Counted from the stretch's first letter, positions 1-8,991 are shown. The stretch: DNA of 64,000 nucleotides from Merdibacter sp965119685 (GCA_965119685.1 OZ221971.1:1426001-1490000), one strand, 5' to 3'. The notes: a model not told the origin generated them from the letters alone. Numbers and translations are program-made.

Positions 1-345
1 CCGCAGTCTCAGACGCTGTACGCCCCCTTTGACGGACGTGTGACGATGGAGGTGGAAAGCGGACATGCCATCGGCTTGATGAGCGATCAGGGAGTCGAGG
101 TACTCCTGCACGTCGGGCTGGAGACGGTTGCCATGGCAGGCGCAGGCTTTCACTACATGGTCAAGGAGGGAGACGCTATTCGCAAGGGAGAGGCGCTGAT
201 GAGCTTCTCCAAGGCGCAGATTGCCGCGGCAGGCTGTCAGGACAGCGTCATCCTCATCGTATCGAACACAAAGCAGTTCAGTGCGGTAAAGCTGTTGGCG
301 AAAGAGTATGTGAAACAGACACAGCCGCTGCTTTCGGTGCGCTGA
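1..345 (+). CDS. PTS glucose-class EIIA domain, 3' part
   Basis: The reading frame is open from base 1, so the start lies upstream of the window. The visible 114 residues match the second half of a Crr/EIIA-Glc fold: an APFDG stretch, the VEVLLHVGL segment carrying the phosphorylated His (codon 109-111), then VKEGD and the terminal VSNT region. This cytoplasmic domain passes phosphate from HPr to an EIIB domain. The next gene is an EIIB-EIIC protein lacking its own IIA, so the two probably form one permease. It could also be the C-terminus of a longer fused protein, because upstream sequence is not visible. Confidence 0.85.
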   Translation, partial: PQSQTLYAPFDGRVTMEVESGHAIGLMSDQGVEVLLHVGLETVAMAGAGFHYMVKEGDAIRKGEALMSFSKAQIAAAGCQDSVILIVSNTKQFSAVKLLAKEYVKQTQPLLSVR

Positions 346-354
346 ACCAGACAT

Positions 355-397
355 CGGTAACCAGAATTGTTACTTCCATCAGGCAAGATCAGTACCG
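355..397 (+). promoter_or_regulatory. RAT-like RNA antiterminator element (BglG/LicT type)
   Basis: Bases 355-359 (CGGTA) pair with 393-397 (TACCG). Between them sit ATTGTTACT and AGGCAAGATC, which resemble the two conserved internal-loop halves of ribonucleic antiterminators bound by BglG/LicT/SacY proteins. It lies just upstream of a beta-glucoside-type IIBC gene, the usual target of such proteins. I see no overlapping terminator with a T-run, so the classical mechanism is incomplete here. Confidence 0.45.
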
Positions 398-448
398 GTG
401 AGCAATGATTCCAATGAAAAGCTGTCAAGCGGGAAAGGAGAAAAGAAA

Positions 449-1816
449 ATGGAAGATCTTGCGAAAAAATGTATTGCATTGGTAGGAGGGATCGACAATA
501 TCAAAGCGGTGTCTCATTGTGCTACCCGGCTTCGCTTCACCTTGAAGGATGCGCAGAAAATCGACGATCAGGGAATGGAGGAAACGGCGGAGATTTTAAA
601 GGTCATGCAGGTAGGCGCGCAGACGCAGCTGGTTGTCGGCAGCGACGCTCCGACGCTGTATGGCATCGTCAGCAAACTTGTTGAGGAGGGCAAAGGCGGT
701 AAGGACGACGCGCAGGAAGCAAAGGGGGAAAAGCGAGAGAAGGGTTCTTTCTTCGGGAAGTTCTTCGATGCGTGCAGCAGCATGTTTACCCCGCTGGTGC
801 CGGCGTTTACGGCTGCCGGTATGATCAAAGCGATTCTGGCGATCATGGTAGCATTGGGCTTGCCGAATGATTCTCAGGAGTATATCGTCATCAATTTCGT
901 ATCGGATACGATTTTCTACTATCTGCCGGTGGTGCTGGCGGTCACAGCGGCGTCTTACTTTGGCTGCAACCGCTACATCGCTGCCGCCGTCTGTGCGATG
1001 TTTGTGCATCCGACGTATGTCGGCTTGGTGAGCGCGGGGGAGAGTGTCAGCTTCTTTGGCATTCCGCTGACCTTGGCCAATTATTCCTCGACTGTATTTC
1101 CGACGATTTTAACCGTTTGGTTCATGTCTTATGTGGAGCGTTTCGCTCATAAGATCTCGCCGAAGGTCATCCGTGCCATCATGGAGCCGATGCTGACGTT
1201 TCTGATCACATTCCCGATCGGGCTGCTGCTGTTAGGGCCGATCGGTTCGATTCTCGGTGAGTGGTTTATGCGCTTCTTTGAGGTGTTGGACAATCATATC
1301 CCATTCTTGGTACCGACAGTCATGGGCGCAGTGACGCCGTTCCTCGTCTTTGTCGGCATGCACCGCGCGGTCGGTACGCTGGAGACGATGCAGATCGCAC
1401 AGCAGGGCTCCAGCGCAATCTCGGGCTCCGGTCAGTTGGCCAGCAACATCGCGCAGGGTGCTTCCACCTTGGTGCTCTCTTTGAAATCAAAGGATCAAAA
1501 GGTGAAGCCGCTCGCCTTTACCGCGGCGATCACCGCCTTGTGCGGCATCACGGAACCGGCGCTGTATGGCTTTACATCGAAAAATAAAAAGTCGCTGATT
1601 GCGACGATCTTGGGCGGGGCTGCCGGCGGCTTCTATGCCGGATGCACGCATCTGGTGCGCTTTGCCAAGGGGGCGCCGGGAATTCCGACACTGCCGGTCT
1701 TCATCAGTCTGGAAAATCCGATGAATATCATCAATGCCTGCATCACCGTCGTGATCGCCTTTGCGGTTGCCTTTATCGCCGCATGGCTGCTCATCAAGCC
1801 AAACGAGGTGCGCTGA
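449..1816 (+). CDS. PTS EIIBC, beta-glucoside/sucrose/trehalose family
   Basis: A 455-residue membrane permease subunit that phosphorylates its sugar during uptake. Residues 1-85 are EIIB with the CATRLR motif (Cys24 is the phosphorylated residue). A charged linker follows, then the EIIC channel with about ten hydrophobic segments and the GITEPALYG signature of the glucose superfamily. I chose ATG 449, which has AAAGGAG upstream, over an in-frame GTG at 398 that has no ribosome site. There is no IIA domain at the C-terminus, unlike BglF; the preceding gene supplies one. The sugar cannot be read from sequence; beta-glucosides are the best guess. Confidence 0.88.
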   Translation: MEDLAKKCIALVGGIDNIKAVSHCATRLRFTLKDAQKIDDQGMEETAEILKVMQVGAQTQLVVGSDAPTLYGIVSKLVEEGKGGKDDAQEAKGEKREKGSFFGKFFDACSSMFTPLVPAFTAAGMIKAILAIMVALGLPNDSQEYIVINFVSDTIFYYLPVVLAVTAASYFGCNRYIAAAVCAMFVHPTYVGLVSAGESVSFFGIPLTLANYSSTVFPTILTVWFMSYVERFAHKISPKVIRAIMEPMLTFLITFPIGLLLLGPIGSILGEWFMRFFEVLDNHIPFLVPTVMGAVTPFLVFVGMHRAVGTLETMQIAQQGSSAISGSGQLASNIAQGASTLVLSLKSKDQKVKPLAFTAAITALCGITEPALYGFTSKNKKSLIATILGGAAGGFYAGCTHLVRFAKGAPGIPTLPVFISLENPMNIINACITVVIAFAVAFIAAWLLIKPNEVR

Positions 1817-1828
1817 GGACTATCAGAG

Positions 1829-1855
1829 GTCTGCCGAAAAGCAGACTTCTTTTTT
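1829..1855 (+). terminator. Rho-independent terminator
   Basis: GTCTGC pairs with GCAGAC across a CGAAAA loop, followed by TTCTTTTTT. It ends the IIA-IIBC transcript. Confidence 0.8.
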
Positions 1856-2099
1856 CGGCGCTTATCTTTCTGTGAAAGCGGCTGTGACAGAGAGTCTGTC
1901 TGCTCTGATAGGGAGGAGTGAGGAGTAAAGTGATGAGGAGCATACCGCTATGTGTTTGTGGGGAGAAGTGCGATGAGGGCTGCAATACAGGAGAAAGGGA
2001 CGTTCTCTAAAAGCGATGCATGCAGCGAGAAGATCGTCACAAGAAAACAAAGAAGCTTCACTCTGTGTAAAAAAGTCATATTGCTTCTCATGTTTTTTC

Positions 2100-2128
2100 A
2101 TGACGAAAGCGAATAAATCTGCTATAAT
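2100..2128 (+). promoter_or_regulatory. Promoter of the ArsB/NhaD-like permease gene
   Basis: ATGACG (-35), a 17-base spacer, then TATAAT at 2123-2128, 29 bases before the ATG. Apart from this, the 1856-2157 interval shows no gene or structure that I can support. Confidence 0.55.
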
Positions 2129-2157
2129 CTCAAAGAAAATGCAGAGGGGGAGTCAGG

Positions 2158-3258
2158 ATGATCGCAAAAAGGCTTTGGGGTGTGATGAAGCGGGATGCCG
2201 TGTTGTCCCTCTCTTTCTTGTGCGCGTTCGTTTCGTGTCTGTTTGTCCCGCCAAGTCTCGATACGCTTTCTTACATTGATTTTCGCACGCTGGGGCTGCT
2301 GTTTTGTCTGATGCTGGTGATTGCCGGCTTTCGCAAAGCGTCGTTGTTTCACTCTATCGGCTGCCGTTTGCTGAAGCGCTCGCACACGCGCCGTCAGGTG
2401 GTGGGGGTGCTTGTCTTTCTGTGCTTTTTTTGCAGCATGCTGATCACCAATGACGTTGCGCTGATCACCTTCGTTCCTTTTTCAATCATGGTCTTGCAGA
2501 TGGCGGGCATGGCGGATGGCATCTGTATGAGCGTCGTTTTGCTGACCATCGCCGCCAATCTGGGCAGCATGTTCACACCGATCGGCAATCCGCAGAATTT
2601 ATATCTGTTCGCTTTGAGTCAAAGCTCCTTCTTCTCTTTTCTAGGGCTGATGTTTCCTTATACGCTGGCGGCGGGCGCTTTGCTGGCGCTGTGTGTCTTT
2701 GTGTGCAATCGCAGGGAGCCTTTGCAGGTACAGACGCCAAAGCCGCCCTGTGTCGATCTGCGGGCGGTGACCTTTGATCTGCTGCTGTTTGCGCTGTGTC
2801 TGCTCAGCGTAGCGGGGATCATCGATCGCTATGCGCTTGTGCTTGTGGTCGTCCTCGCTGTCGCATGGCAGGATCGCGCGTTGTTTTTGCAGGCGGACTA
2901 TGCGTTGCTGGCGACCTTTGTGTTCTTCTTCGTGTTCATCGGCAACATGAATCAGGTGGAGTGGCTGCATCAGCTCATCTTGGGGATTGTCGACTCGCAT
3001 GAGCGGATCGTCGCCGTCTTGCTCTCTCAGCTTGTCAGCAATGTACCGGCGGCAATGCTGCTGTCCCAATATACCACATCGTTTAATGAACTCATCATCG
3101 GCGTCAATCTGGGCGGCTTGGGAACGCTGATCGCATCGATGGCCAGCTTGATCAGCTACAAGCAGATCGCCGCGGCAGCTCCCTTGCAGAAAGGGCGGTA
3201 TCTGTGTCTGTTCACCATGATGAATGTGCTATTTTTATTGCTTCTGTTTTGGATTTGA
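2158..3258 (+). CDS. ArsB/NhaD/CitMHS-type anion or ion permease
   Basis: A 366-residue integral membrane protein with about ten hydrophobic segments. The ITNDVAL and FTPIGNPQN motifs are hallmarks of the ion-transporter superfamily that includes ArsB, NhaD and citrate/dicarboxylate carriers. The two motifs probably form the twin re-entrant loops of the substrate site. It is short for the family (usually 400-430), with a compact middle loop. GGGGGAG precedes the ATG. It is monocistronic, with its own promoter and pyrE's promoter immediately after. The substrate is not predictable; no arsenic or citrate genes are nearby. Confidence 0.75.
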   Translation: MIAKRLWGVMKRDAVLSLSFLCAFVSCLFVPPSLDTLSYIDFRTLGLLFCLMLVIAGFRKASLFHSIGCRLLKRSHTRRQVVGVLVFLCFFCSMLITNDVALITFVPFSIMVLQMAGMADGICMSVVLLTIAANLGSMFTPIGNPQNLYLFALSQSSFFSFLGLMFPYTLAAGALLALCVFVCNRREPLQVQTPKPPCVDLRAVTFDLLLFALCLLSVAGIIDRYALVLVVVLAVAWQDRALFLQADYALLATFVFFFVFIGNMNQVEWLHQLILGIVDSHERIVAVLLSQLVSNVPAAMLLSQYTTSFNELIIGVNLGGLGTLIASMASLISYKQIAAAAPLQKGRYLCLFTMMNVLFLLLLFWI

Positions 3259-3284
3259 TCTGCGTGACATCGCCTTTGGATGAA

Positions 3285-3313
3285 TTGCAATCCAAGCGGC
3301 AGTATGGTAAAAT
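3285..3313 (+). promoter_or_regulatory. pyrE promoter
   Basis: TTGCAA, 17 bases, TAAAAT at 3308-3313, 36 bases before the pyrE start. No PyrR-type attenuator hairpin is visible in the leader. Confidence 0.55.
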
Positions 3314-3349
3314 TTGCTCATAGTGTGTATGTGGCAGGGAGGATGACAA

Positions 3350-4027
3350 ATGGAAGCATATAAAAAGGAATTTATCGAGTTTATGGTCGAGAGCGAGGTG
3401 CTGAAATTCGGCGATTTCACCTTAAAGAGCGGACGGAAATCACCGTTTTTCATGAATGCGGGCGCTTATGTCAACGGCCGTCAGCTGCGCCGCCTGGGCG
3501 AGTATTACGCGAAGGCCATCCATGACAATTACGGTCTGGATTTCGATGTGCTCTTCGGTCCGGCGTATAAGGGCATTCCTTTGAGCGTGGCGACGACGAT
3601 GGCGATCAGCGAGCTGTATGGCAAGGAGATTCGCTATTGCTCCAACCGCAAGGAGGTCAAGGATCACGGTGACACCGGCATTTTGCTGGGTTCCAAGCTG
3701 AAGGATGGGGATCGCGTCGTCATCATTGAGGATGTGACCACCTCGGGGAAATCGATTGAGGAGACCTACCCGATTTTAAAGGCGCAGGCAGATGTGGAGA
3801 TCAAGGGATTGATCGTTTCGCTCAACCGCAACGAAAAGGGAAAGAGCGGCAATCAAAGCGCATTGGCACAGATCAAGGAGCTGTATGGCTTTGAGACGGC
3901 GGCCATCGTCAGCATGCCGGAGGTCGTCGAGCATCTCTACAACCGTCCGTGCATGGGGAAAGTTATCATCGACGATGAACTCAAAGCGCGCATCGATGCG
4001 TATTACGCACAGTACGGCGCACAGTAG
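3350..4027 (+). CDS. pyrE: Orotate phosphoribosyltransferase
   Basis: Converts orotate and PRPP to orotidine 5'-phosphate in pyrimidine synthesis (cytoplasm, dimer). The 225 residues are full length. SGRKSPFF near residue 27 binds orotate, GPAYKGIPL lies near residue 65, and the PRPP loop VIIEDVTTSGKS sits near residue 125. The GGGAGG ribosome site precedes the ATG. It stands alone between its own promoter and terminator, not beside other pyr genes, so its expression is probably separate from the main pyr operon. Confidence 0.95.
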   Translation: MEAYKKEFIEFMVESEVLKFGDFTLKSGRKSPFFMNAGAYVNGRQLRRLGEYYAKAIHDNYGLDFDVLFGPAYKGIPLSVATTMAISELYGKEIRYCSNRKEVKDHGDTGILLGSKLKDGDRVVIIEDVTTSGKSIEETYPILKAQADVEIKGLIVSLNRNEKGKSGNQSALAQIKELYGFETAAIVSMPEVVEHLYNRPCMGKVIIDDELKARIDAYYAQYGAQ

Positions 4028-4033
4028 TCTATG

Positions 4034-4059
4034 AGAGCCTTCTTGCGAAAGGCTCTTTT
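4034..4059 (+). terminator. Terminator after pyrE
   Basis: AGAGCCTT pairs with AAGGCTCT across a 7-base loop, followed by TTTT. Confidence 0.75.
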
Positions 4060-4162
4060 ACAATCATGAAAACGGGCGGGGATTGCCATAAAACGCGGCT
4101 TGACATCTCTCAGGGTGAGAGCGGCATGCCTGTATCGTTTTCATAAAAAGGGAGGAAAATGT

Positions 4163-5326
4163 ATGTTAGAACAAATAACGGCACACGTAGAGAAACATTT
4201 GGCAGCGTATGCGGCACTGGTAAAGCAGATGTATGAACATCCGGAGATCGGCAATGAGGAATTTGAAACGATGGCGCTGTTAGCCGATGCGCTGGAGCAG
4301 CTGGGCTTTGCGACACAGCGCGGCTTTGTCTGCCCAACCGGATTTCAGGGCGTTTATCGGGGAAAGAAACCGGGTGCGGTGATCGCTTATCTGTGCGAGT
4401 ATGATGCCTTGCCGGAGGTTGGACATGGCTGCGGGCACAACCTGATTGCGGCGATCTCCATCGCTGCCGGTGCGGCGTTAAAAGAGCTGGTCGATACTCT
4501 TGGCGGCGAGGTGCGTGTGATCGGTACGCCGGCGGAGGAGAACTTCGGCGGTAAGGTGACGATGGCGCAGGCGCATGTCTTTGACGATGTCGATGCGGCG
4601 ATGATGATCCACCCTTCCACAGAGGATCGCCTTGGCGGGCGCACACTGGCGCTCTATCCGCTCAAATTTGAATTCTTTGGCAGAAATGCGCATGGCTGTC
4701 ATCCGCAAAACGGGCGTTCTGCGCTGGATAGTGCGGTGATGAGCTATCAGGCGATCAGCCTGCTGCGTCAATATGTGGAACCCAACACGTACATTCACGG
4801 CATTATCCGAAACGGCGGGGAGGCGGCCAATGTCATTCCGGCCTACGCTTCGATGGAGTATTATTTCCGCGGTGAGACGATGGGGTATGTCAGGGAGCTG
4901 TGCGAGCGGGCAGAGGCTTGTGTAAAGGGCGCTTGTGAGGCGAGCGGCTGCACGTATGAGACGAGCGTCTATGAATGCCCGTATGAGGACAATGTGATTA
5001 ACTATACGCTGTGCGATCTGTTGAAAGAGGCGTATGCGCAGGTCGGACGCAGGGAGGTGCTGGCGGTGGATGAGGTGCCTTCCGGCTCCAGCGACATCGG
5101 CGCGGTCAGCTACGTATGTCCGACCCTGCATGGTTATATCAAGATCGCCGACGCGTGTGTGAACGGACATTCCAAGCAGATGGCGGACGCTACGGTATCC
5201 GCACAGGGAACAAAGGCGCTAAGAGATGGCGGAATCGCTTTGGCGCTGGTCGGCGCATGGCTGTTGGAGCAGCCTTCACTGTTAGCCAAGGCGAAGGAGG
5301 AGCTTGCCAATACGCTGAAACGCTGA
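4163..5326 (+). CDS. M20-family amidohydrolase/aminoacylase
   Basis: A 387-residue cytoplasmic metallohydrolase. EYDALPEVGHGCGHN near residue 75 carries the metal-binding Cys/His pair of the M20D group (AbgB, IAA-amide hydrolases, PM20D2). PAEENFGGK supplies the catalytic Glu and IHPS follows. A lid/dimerisation domain covers roughly residues 170-290. Known relatives cleave N-acyl or p-aminobenzoyl-glutamate amides and beta-alanyl dipeptides; the substrate here is unknown. ATG 4163 with GGGAGG seven bases upstream is preferred to the longer frame from 4100. rmuC follows after 22 bases, probably in the same transcript. Confidence 0.88.
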   Translation: MLEQITAHVEKHLAAYAALVKQMYEHPEIGNEEFETMALLADALEQLGFATQRGFVCPTGFQGVYRGKKPGAVIAYLCEYDALPEVGHGCGHNLIAAISIAAGAALKELVDTLGGEVRVIGTPAEENFGGKVTMAQAHVFDDVDAAMMIHPSTEDRLGGRTLALYPLKFEFFGRNAHGCHPQNGRSALDSAVMSYQAISLLRQYVEPNTYIHGIIRNGGEAANVIPAYASMEYYFRGETMGYVRELCERAEACVKGACEASGCTYETSVYECPYEDNVINYTLCDLLKEAYAQVGRREVLAVDEVPSGSSDIGAVSYVCPTLHGYIKIADACVNGHSKQMADATVSAQGTKALRDGGIALALVGAWLLEQPSLLAKAKEELANTLKR

Positions 5327-5348
5327 TACGAAAGGGGAGAAAGGCGAG

Positions 5349-6365
5349 ATGGAACTTGTCATGCTGGGCGTGCTTTGCATGCTTGTGGTGATTGGCTTTG
5401 CGCTGCTGTTTTGGGAGGGGCGCCGCCGTTATCGGGATACGTCCGCCATGCTGGCGCAAAAGCAAAAGGAAGCGGAAATGCTGCGTCAGCAGCTTGCCCT
5501 TTCCCAGAATGCCGATCAAAGCCTGCTGTTGAAATCACAGCAGACCGCCACCTCTCTCGATGCGATGAACCGCCAGTTTCAGACGCTGTTTCGCGAGGTG
5601 ACACAGTTAGGCAAGGAGAGTGCGCTCACCATGTCGTCTTTAGCGCAGATCGAGGAGCAGGTAGCGGCGATGAATCGGGTCATGGTAAATAAAAAGGCGC
5701 GCGGCAACTGGGGCGAATATCAGCTGGGGATGCTGTTGGCGCTGTATGCCGGAGAGAGCAGGGAGGTGTATGAAGCACAGTACACGCTTGCTAACGGCAT
5801 GATTGCCGACTATGTGCTGCATGTGCCCGGCAGCGATCGGCCGCTTTGCATCGATGCGAAGTTTCCCTTGGAGTATTATCAGGGCATCGTCGAAAGCGAA
5901 CAACAGGGAGAGCGCACGGCGCGTTACAGCGCATTGTTTCAAACGAGCATCAAAAAGCATATCGATGACATCGCCCGTAAGTACATCAATGCGCAGACGA
6001 GCGATCAGGCGGTGATGTTTGTGCCCAGCGAGGCGATTTACACCTATATCTGCGCACAGTGTGAGGAGCTCTTTACCTACGCTTATCAAAAGCATGTGCT
6101 GATCACTTCGCCGACGACGTTAGTCGGCGTGGTCTTTACGCTGGTCAACGCGACAAAGGACATGCGCAGAAGCGCGCATGTGAAGCAGCTGGAAAAGGAG
6201 ATTGCCGCTTTGCAGCAGGACGCTGGTCGGCTGACACAGCGCTTGGAGAAAAGCGAGCGTGCTCTGACACAGGCGCAGGAGAGCCTTGCGGAGAGCGCGA
6301 CGAGTGCCCGCAAGCTGGCAAAGCGCATTGTTAAGATCGGTGACGGTGAAGTGATGGAAGAATAG
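5349..6365 (+). CDS. rmuC: RmuC-family DNA recombination protein
   Basis: 338 residues. An N-terminal membrane helix (about 3-22) is followed by a coiled coil (about 25-110). The RmuC core, related to PD-(D/E)XK nucleases, contains RGNWGE, the DAKFPLE catalytic-type segment and MFVPSEAIY. A second coiled coil closes the protein. RmuC limits inversions at short inverted repeats; its biochemical activity is poorly known. The start has GGGGAGAAAGGCGAG upstream. Confidence 0.9.
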   Translation: MELVMLGVLCMLVVIGFALLFWEGRRRYRDTSAMLAQKQKEAEMLRQQLALSQNADQSLLLKSQQTATSLDAMNRQFQTLFREVTQLGKESALTMSSLAQIEEQVAAMNRVMVNKKARGNWGEYQLGMLLALYAGESREVYEAQYTLANGMIADYVLHVPGSDRPLCIDAKFPLEYYQGIVESEQQGERTARYSALFQTSIKKHIDDIARKYINAQTSDQAVMFVPSEAIYTYICAQCEELFTYAYQKHVLITSPTTLVGVVFTLVNATKDMRRSAHVKQLEKEIAALQQDAGRLTQRLEKSERALTQAQESLAESATSARKLAKRIVKIGDGEVMEE

Positions 6366-6412
6366 AAAATGCAGAGAGTGCACCTGTGAGGGGGCAGGGC
6401 TCTGCATTTTTT
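6366..6412. terminator. Bidirectional terminator between rmuC and gntR
   Basis: AAAATGCAGAG (6366-6376) pairs with CTCTGCATTTT (6400-6410). It has T-runs in both directions and overlaps the gntR stop codon. Confidence 0.75.
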
Positions 6413-7130
6413 AATGGAAAGAAGAAAATGTATATTCATATAAGTCGCTTCGATAGTAAGAGGCGGTGTAATGTACCGGCGTCGTTTCATCCAGATAGCG
6501 GATGGAGATGCTTTGCAGGATGGCTCTGCTGTCGGTTTGCAGCAGCTGCAGCTGTTTTGGAGTCCCTTCCACGGCACGTAAGCGTGTGGAAAAGCCGGTG
6601 ATGCTCAGTCCGATTTTTTCGACATACGCTTCCAGTGAGTGTACCATGGCGTTTAAATCTAAATCCTTAAAATACTTGGCAGGCATATAGCTGTCCTGAA
6701 TGGCGATCGGCGTGCCGTTCCCCGTGCGCAGGCGGCTGAGATAATACATCGTTTCATCCTCTTTGATATTGAGCTCCTTGGCAATCGTCGGTTCGTCTCT
6801 GCCGCAAAGAACTTTAAATTCCAGCAGCTGACTGCCGGCAACCATGCCGATATGCTGCATATCCTCAGTGAAGCTCATCTTTTTTTGAATGTTTCGGTTG
6901 ACGGATTTAGAGGCGACAAACGATCCTTTTCCTGGCGTGCGTTTGATGATCCCCTGCAAGGCGAGGTCGGATAGCGCATTGTGCACGGTCTGGCGCCCGA
7001 AGTGAAACTGTTCGACCAGCTCGGATTCCGGTGGTATCTGATCGCCGATTTTCAACTCCCCGCTGGCGATCTTTGCCAGCAGGTGGTTGATGATGATCTG
7101 TTTTTTTGAGGATGGATGCTGCTTTGCCAT
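6411..7130 (-). CDS. GntR/HutC-family transcriptional regulator
   Basis: 239 residues. An N-terminal winged helix-turn-helix (about 8-75, with PPESELVEQF and the GRQTVHNAL recognition helix) is joined to a UTRA ligand-binding domain (about 90-235). UTRA regulators usually bind phosphosugars or amino-sugar phosphates and repress the neighbouring uptake operon. The gene is divergent from the mannose-family PTS operon starting at 7419, which is its most likely target. A TATAAT promoter on this strand lies 37 bases upstream of the start. Confidence 0.9.
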   Translation of the reverse strand: MAKQHPSSKKQIIINHLLAKIASGELKIGDQIPPESELVEQFHFGRQTVHNALSDLALQGIIKRTPGKGSFVASKSVNRNIQKKMSFTEDMQHIGMVAGSQLLEFKVLCGRDEPTIAKELNIKEDETMYYLSRLRTGNGTPIAIQDSYMPAKYFKDLDLNAMVHSLEAYVEKIGLSITGFSTRLRAVEGTPKQLQLLQTDSRAILQSISIRYLDETTPVHYTASYYRSDLYEYTFSSFH

Positions 7131-7166
7131 GGCTGTCGACCTCCCGCTGCTTTCTAGGCTGACTCT

Positions 7167-7196
7167 ATTATATCATTATTTTCCACATTTTTACAA
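7167..7196 (-). promoter_or_regulatory. gntR promoter
   Basis: On the minus strand, TTGTAA, 18 bases, then TATAAT (plus-strand ATTATA at 7167-7172). Confidence 0.5.
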
Positions 7197-7309
7197 AACG
7201 GTGAAAGTTCCGTACATTATTTTGATAACTCTGTATATTTTTTCTTGTTTAGCTGCTGTTTTATGGTACGGATATACTTATTTTAATACTCTCTTTCACT
7301 AATTATACG

Positions 7310-7355
7310 TATATTTTAAAAATATATGTACATTTTAACGAAACTGTGCTATGCT
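7310..7355 (+). promoter_or_regulatory. PTS-operon promoter with adjoining palindrome (candidate GntR operator)
   Basis: TGTACA at 7327-7332, 17 bases, and an extended -10 (TGC-TATGCT, ending 7355). A palindrome, TATATTTT-A-AAAATATA (7310-7326), directly abuts the -35. GTACAT-like words recur at about 7213, 7328 and 7362. The positions fit a repressor site in this divergent interval, but no operator has been shown. Confidence 0.45.
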
Positions 7356-7418
7356 TGGGATGTACAAGAACATGCTGTGCACGGCTGAGATGCTTGTCAT
7401 CATGAAGGAGGGAAAATC

Positions 7419-8162
7419 ATGAGTCTTTCTGCTATTTTCATCATTAGTTTGCTGACCGGTTTGGCATATTTACAGCGCCGCGCGCTGGGCGACTGTCAGC
7501 TGGAGCGTCCGATTGTCTTAGGACCGCTGATCGGTCTGGTCTTGAACGATTTTTCAACCGGGCTTTATGTCGGCGCTTCCTTGGAACTGGTATTTATGGG
7601 AGCACAGGCCATCGGCGGCTCCGTGCCATCCAATGTTGCGATCGGCAGCGCATTGGGAACCTCGATCGCCATCAGCAGCGGCACCGGATTAGAGGGCGCC
7701 ATGGCGATTGCCGTACCGGTTGCGGTCGTCGCTTCCACCTTTGAGATGTTCGCCAAGACCATCTGTGCATTTACCGTCCATGTGGCGGATCGCTATGCGC
7801 GTGAAGATAACTACGGCGGCATCTGCATGATCAACCACATCGGTAACTTCGTTCATTTTCTCGCTTATTTCATTCCTACCTTTTTAGCGCTGTATTTCGG
7901 TGCGGAATATGTGACAGAGCTGATGGCGATGATTCCATCCAGCGTAATGTCCGGCATTCAGGCGGTTGGTAATCTGCTGCCGGCGTTAGGCTTCGGCTTG
8001 CTGCTCAACAATCTGGCAACGCGCGCTTACCTGCCTTATTTCTTTATCGGATTTGCCATCGCGGCCTATGTGCCTGCCTTCGGGCTGATGGGCATCGCTT
8101 TTTTGGGAGTCGCCTATGTCTGCTTATATGCCATGAGAAATCATGAAGAGGAGGAATTGTGA
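7419..8162 (+). CDS. PTS mannose/fructose/sorbose-family EIIC
   Basis: A 247-residue membrane protein forming the sugar channel together with EIID. It shows ALGDCQLERPIVLGPLIGLVLND at the N-terminus, a GASLELVFMGAQAIGG stretch, and about eight hydrophobic segments, all typical of ManY/AgaW/SorA. GGAGGG lies seven bases before the ATG. It is the first gene of a IIC-IID-IIB-GGT-transporter operon. Confidence 0.92.
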   Translation: MSLSAIFIISLLTGLAYLQRRALGDCQLERPIVLGPLIGLVLNDFSTGLYVGASLELVFMGAQAIGGSVPSNVAIGSALGTSIAISSGTGLEGAMAIAVPVAVVASTFEMFAKTICAFTVHVADRYAREDNYGGICMINHIGNFVHFLAYFIPTFLALYFGAEYVTELMAMIPSSVMSGIQAVGNLLPALGFGLLLNNLATRAYLPYFFIGFAIAAYVPAFGLMGIAFLGVAYVCLYAMRNHEEEEL

Positions 8163-8163
8163 T

Positions 8164-8976
8164 ATGAGTGAAAAGACAGCTTTAACCAAAAGAGATCTGT
8201 TTCATCTGTTTCTGCGATGCAACGCGGTGCAATCCTCGTTTAACTTCGAGCGTCAGCAGGCGCTGGGCTTTGAATGGGGCATGCTTCCGATTTTAAAGAA
8301 GCTCTACAAAGATAACAAAGAGGAGCGTGTGCGGGCATACGCACGTCATTTGGAATACTTTAATTCCCACCCTTGGACCTGCGGCGCAATTTTCGGCATC
8401 GTCGCCAGCATGGAGGAGCGAAGGGCAAATGGGGAAGACGTCAGTGAAGAGAATATCGGCGCGGTAAAGGCGGCGCTGATGGGTCCTCTTGCCGGTATCG
8501 GTGATTCCCTGTTTTGGGGAACCGTTCGTCCGATCGTCGCCGGTCTGTGCGCTTCTCTCGCGTTGAGCGGAAACGGAATTGCCCCACTCCTCTTTGTCAT
8601 CGTCTTAAACGTCATTCATTTCGGTTTGCAGTATTGGGGCGTCATGAACGGCTATAAGCTATCGGAAAACTTCATGGAGAAGATGGAGAACATGCAGATC
8701 AAGCGTTGGATGTCGGCTGCCACCATCTTGGGCTTGATCGTCGTAGGCGGGCTGAGCGCCACGTGGCTCAACGTCACTACGCCGTTGGTTTACACCGTAG
8801 GCGATGCGAGCGTCGCTGTGCAGTCGACCTTAGACGCTATTTTGCCAAAGCTGTTGCCGCTGTTGGCGACGCTGGGCGTATTCGCTTTGCTGCGAAAAGG
8901 AATTTCCACGACAAAGGTGATGGGAATCCTCATCGTGATCGGTTTCTTCTGCGGCTTCTTCGGCATTTTGGCATAA
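8164..8976 (+). CDS. PTS mannose/fructose/sorbose-family EIID
   Basis: 270 residues. The N-terminal half is amphipathic (RCNAVQSSFNFERQQALGF), then GPLAGIGDSLFWGT, the EIID signature, and C-terminal membrane helices. EIID occurs only in this PTS family and completes the channel with EIIC. ATG 8164, preceded by GAGGAGG, starts one base after the EIIC stop codon, indicating translational coupling. Confidence 0.92.
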   Translation: MSEKTALTKRDLFHLFLRCNAVQSSFNFERQQALGFEWGMLPILKKLYKDNKEERVRAYARHLEYFNSHPWTCGAIFGIVASMEERRANGEDVSEENIGAVKAALMGPLAGIGDSLFWGTVRPIVAGLCASLALSGNGIAPLLFVIVLNVIHFGLQYWGVMNGYKLSENFMEKMENMQIKRWMSAATILGLIVVGGLSATWLNVTTPLVYTVGDASVAVQSTLDAILPKLLPLLATLGVFALLRKGISTTKVMGILIVIGFFCGFFGILA

Positions 8977-8991
8977 AGGAGGAGAGTGTGT

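Noticed and set aside
4100..4122. TTGACA followed by a CTCTCA/TGAGAG hairpin before the M20 gene
   Set aside because: No -10 at a usable spacing and no T-run, so I call neither a promoter nor a terminator.
4478..5170. 230-codon open frame antisense to the M20 gene
   Set aside because: A shadow of the strongly coding plus strand, with arginine/histidine-rich, domain-free product.
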